Below are positions 62,495 through 64,000 of a stretch of 64,000 bases of DNA, piece after piece (within the stretch, counting starts at the first letter, position 1; every line of letters starts with the position of its first letter). The stretch covers positions 186,001 through 250,000 of the forward strand of contig JACPVF010000003.1 of the NCBI GenBank assembly GCA_016191845.1. The letters are read 5' to 3'. This DNA comes from Chloroflexota bacterium (GTDB lineage: Bacteria > Chloroflexota > Anaerolineae > Anaerolineales > Villigracilaceae). Made by a program: the position numbers and the translations under genes. The notes beneath the pieces are model-generated. The model was not told the DNA's origin. It saw only the letters and a program-made list of their open reading frames with translations, and did no database searches.

Positions 62495-62958
62495 TGCGTC
62501 TCTCCCAGAGATTGGAAGGCCAGGTCGAACCACTCCAGCAGCGACTGGGTGTATTCGGGTGGGATGGTGGGAGCGCTCAACCCGGGCTGGGGCGTAGCCG
62601 CCAGGATATCGGGCTGGGAACGCACATAGCCGGGCACCGCCAGGTATTCGATCTCGTCAGTGGTGAGCGGACGATACCCCAACGACTGTGCACGCTGTTC
62701 CATCACACTGGCCGAGGTCAGCGAGGCTAGGCGGGTTTCCAGGTCGGCGTTGGTCTGGTTGACGACTGCCATCTGGTAGGTCAGGTTCTGGATCTCACGC
62801 CCGGCAATGGCGGCGCGGGCGGTCACGTCCAGGTACAGGGCGGCCACCATCGCCAGCGAAACGACCGCCAACAGGAAATTCACGATCCACTGACGTTGAA
62901 TGCGCCAGGGGGCCATGCGGTAGGTGTCAAATAGGTTGGTGACGGTGTCCAGGTTCAT
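62491..62958 (-). CDS. ftsL: FtsL-like bitopic divisome protein
   Basis: A 155-residue protein with a short basic head, one span ([18 protein letters not shown]) and a coiled coil (about 50-95: [30 protein letters not shown]), which is the FtsL/DivIC build. The tail after residue 95 is Pro-rich and longer than in E. coli. FtsL diverges fast, so the name rests on build and on position between rsmH and ftsI. Overlaps are four bases on both sides. Confidence 0.82.
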   Translation of the reverse strand: MNLDTVTNLFDTYRMAPWRIQRQWIVNFLLAVVSLAMVAALYLDVTARAAIAGREIQNLTYQMAVVNQTNADLETRLASLTSASVMEQRAQSLGYRPLTTDEIEYLAVPGYVRSQPDILAATPQPGLSAPTIPPEYTQSLLEWFDLAFQSLGETQ

Positions 62959-63872
62959 AACTTCTCTACTATTCTGAGTTTTGCACTGCGTGCCCGCGGG
63001 TTTTCCCGCGTCTCTTCTTCAGAAGCCGTGATCGGCTTGCGCGTGATGAGTTTGACAACAGCCTTGCGCTCGACCTCATACAGACGTTCATACGGCGGAT
63101 TGACGTGGTCCTGGCTCTGCTCGCGGAGGAAATCCTTGACGATGCGATCCTCCAGCGAGTGGAAGGAGATCACCGCCAGCCTCCCACCGGACCTGAGGGC
63201 GGCCACCGCTTGTGGGAGCGTGTTCTCCACCGCAGCCAGTTCCTCGTTGACGGCGATGCGCAGGGCCTGGAAGGTGCGCGTGGCGGGGTGGATGCGGTCG
63301 CCGCGGCGGGGAGATGCGGTCTGGATGACGGCGGCCAGCTCGCGGGTCGAGTGGAGCGGTCTGGCTCGGACAATGGCCCGGGCGATCTTGCGCGAGTCGC
63401 GCTCCTCGCCGTAGCGGAAGATCAGGTCCGCCAGTTCGGACTCATCCAGCCCATTGACCAGGTCCGCCGCGCTGGTCGGGGCCGAGGGGCCGAAGCGCAT
63501 GTCCAGCGGCCCATCCTGCAAAAAGGAGAAACCGCGCTCGGGCCGATCAAACTGCATGGACGATGCGCCTAGGTCGAGTACCACGCCGTCGACCGCATCC
63601 CAGCCCAGGGCTGAGAGTTGGGCGGCGAGAGTTTCATAGGAGGCCTGGACCAGCGTCGCGCGCTCCCCGTAAGGAGCCAAGGTCTCACGGGCAAGCGCCA
63701 GCGCCTGTGGGTCCACGTCCAGCCCCAACAGACGCCCGCCCGGTGCGCAGGCCTCCAGAATGCCGCGAGCGTGACCGCCCGCGCCCAGTGTTCCATCCAC
63801 GTAGCGCCCCAAATCGCGGGGCTGCAATGCGTGTATAATCTCTTGATAAAGTACAGGTGTATGCGGCTGCAT
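62955..63872 (-). CDS. rsmH: 16S rRNA (cytosine-N4) methyltransferase RsmH
   Basis: Methylates C1402 of 16S rRNA. The 305-residue protein has [13 protein letters not shown], the SAM motif [44 protein letters not shown] and [17 protein letters not shown], all typical of MraW/RsmH. It lies second in the dcw cluster, 24 bases after the mraZ stop. The ATG at 63872 starts the conserved N-terminus. Confidence 0.97.
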   Translation of the reverse strand: MQPHTPVLYQEIIHALQPRDLGRYVDGTLGAGGHARGILEACAPGGRLLGLDVDPQALALARETLAPYGERATLVQASYETLAAQLSALGWDAVDGVVLDLGASSMQFDRPERGFSFLQDGPLDMRFGPSAPTSAADLVNGLDESELADLIFRYGEERDSRKIARAIVRARPLHSTRELAAVIQTASPRRGDRIHPATRTFQALRIAVNEELAAVENTLPQAVAALRSGGRLAVISFHSLEDRIVKDFLREQSQDHVNPPYERLYEVERKAVVKLITRKPITASEEETRENPRARSAKLRIVEKL

Positions 63873-63896
63873 GGCAGATGCACAAAAGGATTTGCG

Positions 63897-64000
63897 CTAT
63901 GGCTTCGATGAAAGATCGAGGGTCGCAAAACGCTGGTTGTTGGTTTCCACATCCAGCAATTGCGCCTGCTGCTCCTGCCAGGCGGCGGGAGTCCAGACCT
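63897..64000 (-). CDS. mraZ: MraZ, 3' end only (cut by window edge)
   Basis: The last 33 codons read VWTPAAWQEQQAQLLDVE, then TNNQRFATLDLSSKP and a TAG stop. The W-x-x-x-x-W-x-x pattern and the place before rsmH fit the C-terminus of MraZ, the transcriptional regulator that binds the promoter of the dcw operon. The rest lies beyond the window. Confidence 0.8.
   Translation of the reverse strand, partial: VWTPAAWQEQQAQLLDVETNNQRFATLDLSSKP

Overview
The window looks like chromosomal DNA of a Chloroflexota bacterium, most likely class Anaerolineae. It is GC-rich and tightly packed, and carries families typical of that class: an nSTAND ATPase with WD40 repeats, a GAF protein next to a MinD-like ATPase, an AHSA1-PDZ-DinB fusion, and a complete-looking Gram-positive-style division cluster. 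The class assignment is an inference from gene content only. I saw no rRNA, tRNA, CRISPR array, insertion sequence or phage gene. No gene-free stretch exceeds 300 bases; the two largest gaps (25831-26107 and 28664-28941) hold promoters, and the second also holds a riboswitch.

Layout. 1-3330: uracil-DNA glycosylase and, divergently, glycerate 2-kinase, then an AHSA1-PDZ-DinB fusion. 3545-14714: one tightly coupled operon that I read as a regulated self-killing or conflict system. It encodes a C39-like papain-fold protein with SH3 repeats, a CHAT protease fused to a SIR2-like NADase domain, an nSTAND ATPase with one membrane span and 14 WD40 blades, a second caspase-fold protease, and three small proteins that share one unrecognised domain. 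It ends in a strong terminator. 14809-16897: a GAF protein, a MinD/ParA-like ATPase and a winged-helix protein. 16932-22041: an MFS/NTT-like membrane protein, LigA and an alpha-oxoamine synthase.

22042-28663: a large secreted nuclease, a site-2-type membrane protease and a secreted GH17-like protein. 28762-32368: a consensus promoter, a yybP-ykoY (Mn2+) riboswitch with its terminator, then dedA and a P2-type cation ATPase, which together look like a manganese-relief operon. 32367-39226: an alcohol dehydrogenase remnant, a LysE exporter, a DUF2268-like metalloprotease, a folate-type operon (YczE, fused PabB-PabC, a PNPOx-like protein), a GNAT with an RlmI-type methyltransferase, and a small membrane protein. 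39245-46958: a 1493-residue GAF-PAS-GGDEF diguanylate cyclase, a YcaQ/AlkX-type glycosylase, two small membrane proteins and an NKWYS-family protein.

47031-64000, all on the minus strand: the dcw cluster, read in transcription order as mraZ (3' end only), rsmH, ftsL, ftsI, murF, mraY, murD, ftsW, murG, a CvpA-like gene, murC, a 68-residue gene, murB, ddl, ftsQ, ftsA, ftsZ. murE is absent from its usual place. Junctions are mostly overlaps of 1-4 bases, so the cluster is probably one or a few long transcripts.

A recurrent feature is a -10-like hexamer ending 6-7 bases before an ATG that has no Shine-Dalgarno sequence (at least six genes). This suggests that leaderless mRNAs are common here. 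Operon-internal genes instead carry good Shine-Dalgarno sequences.
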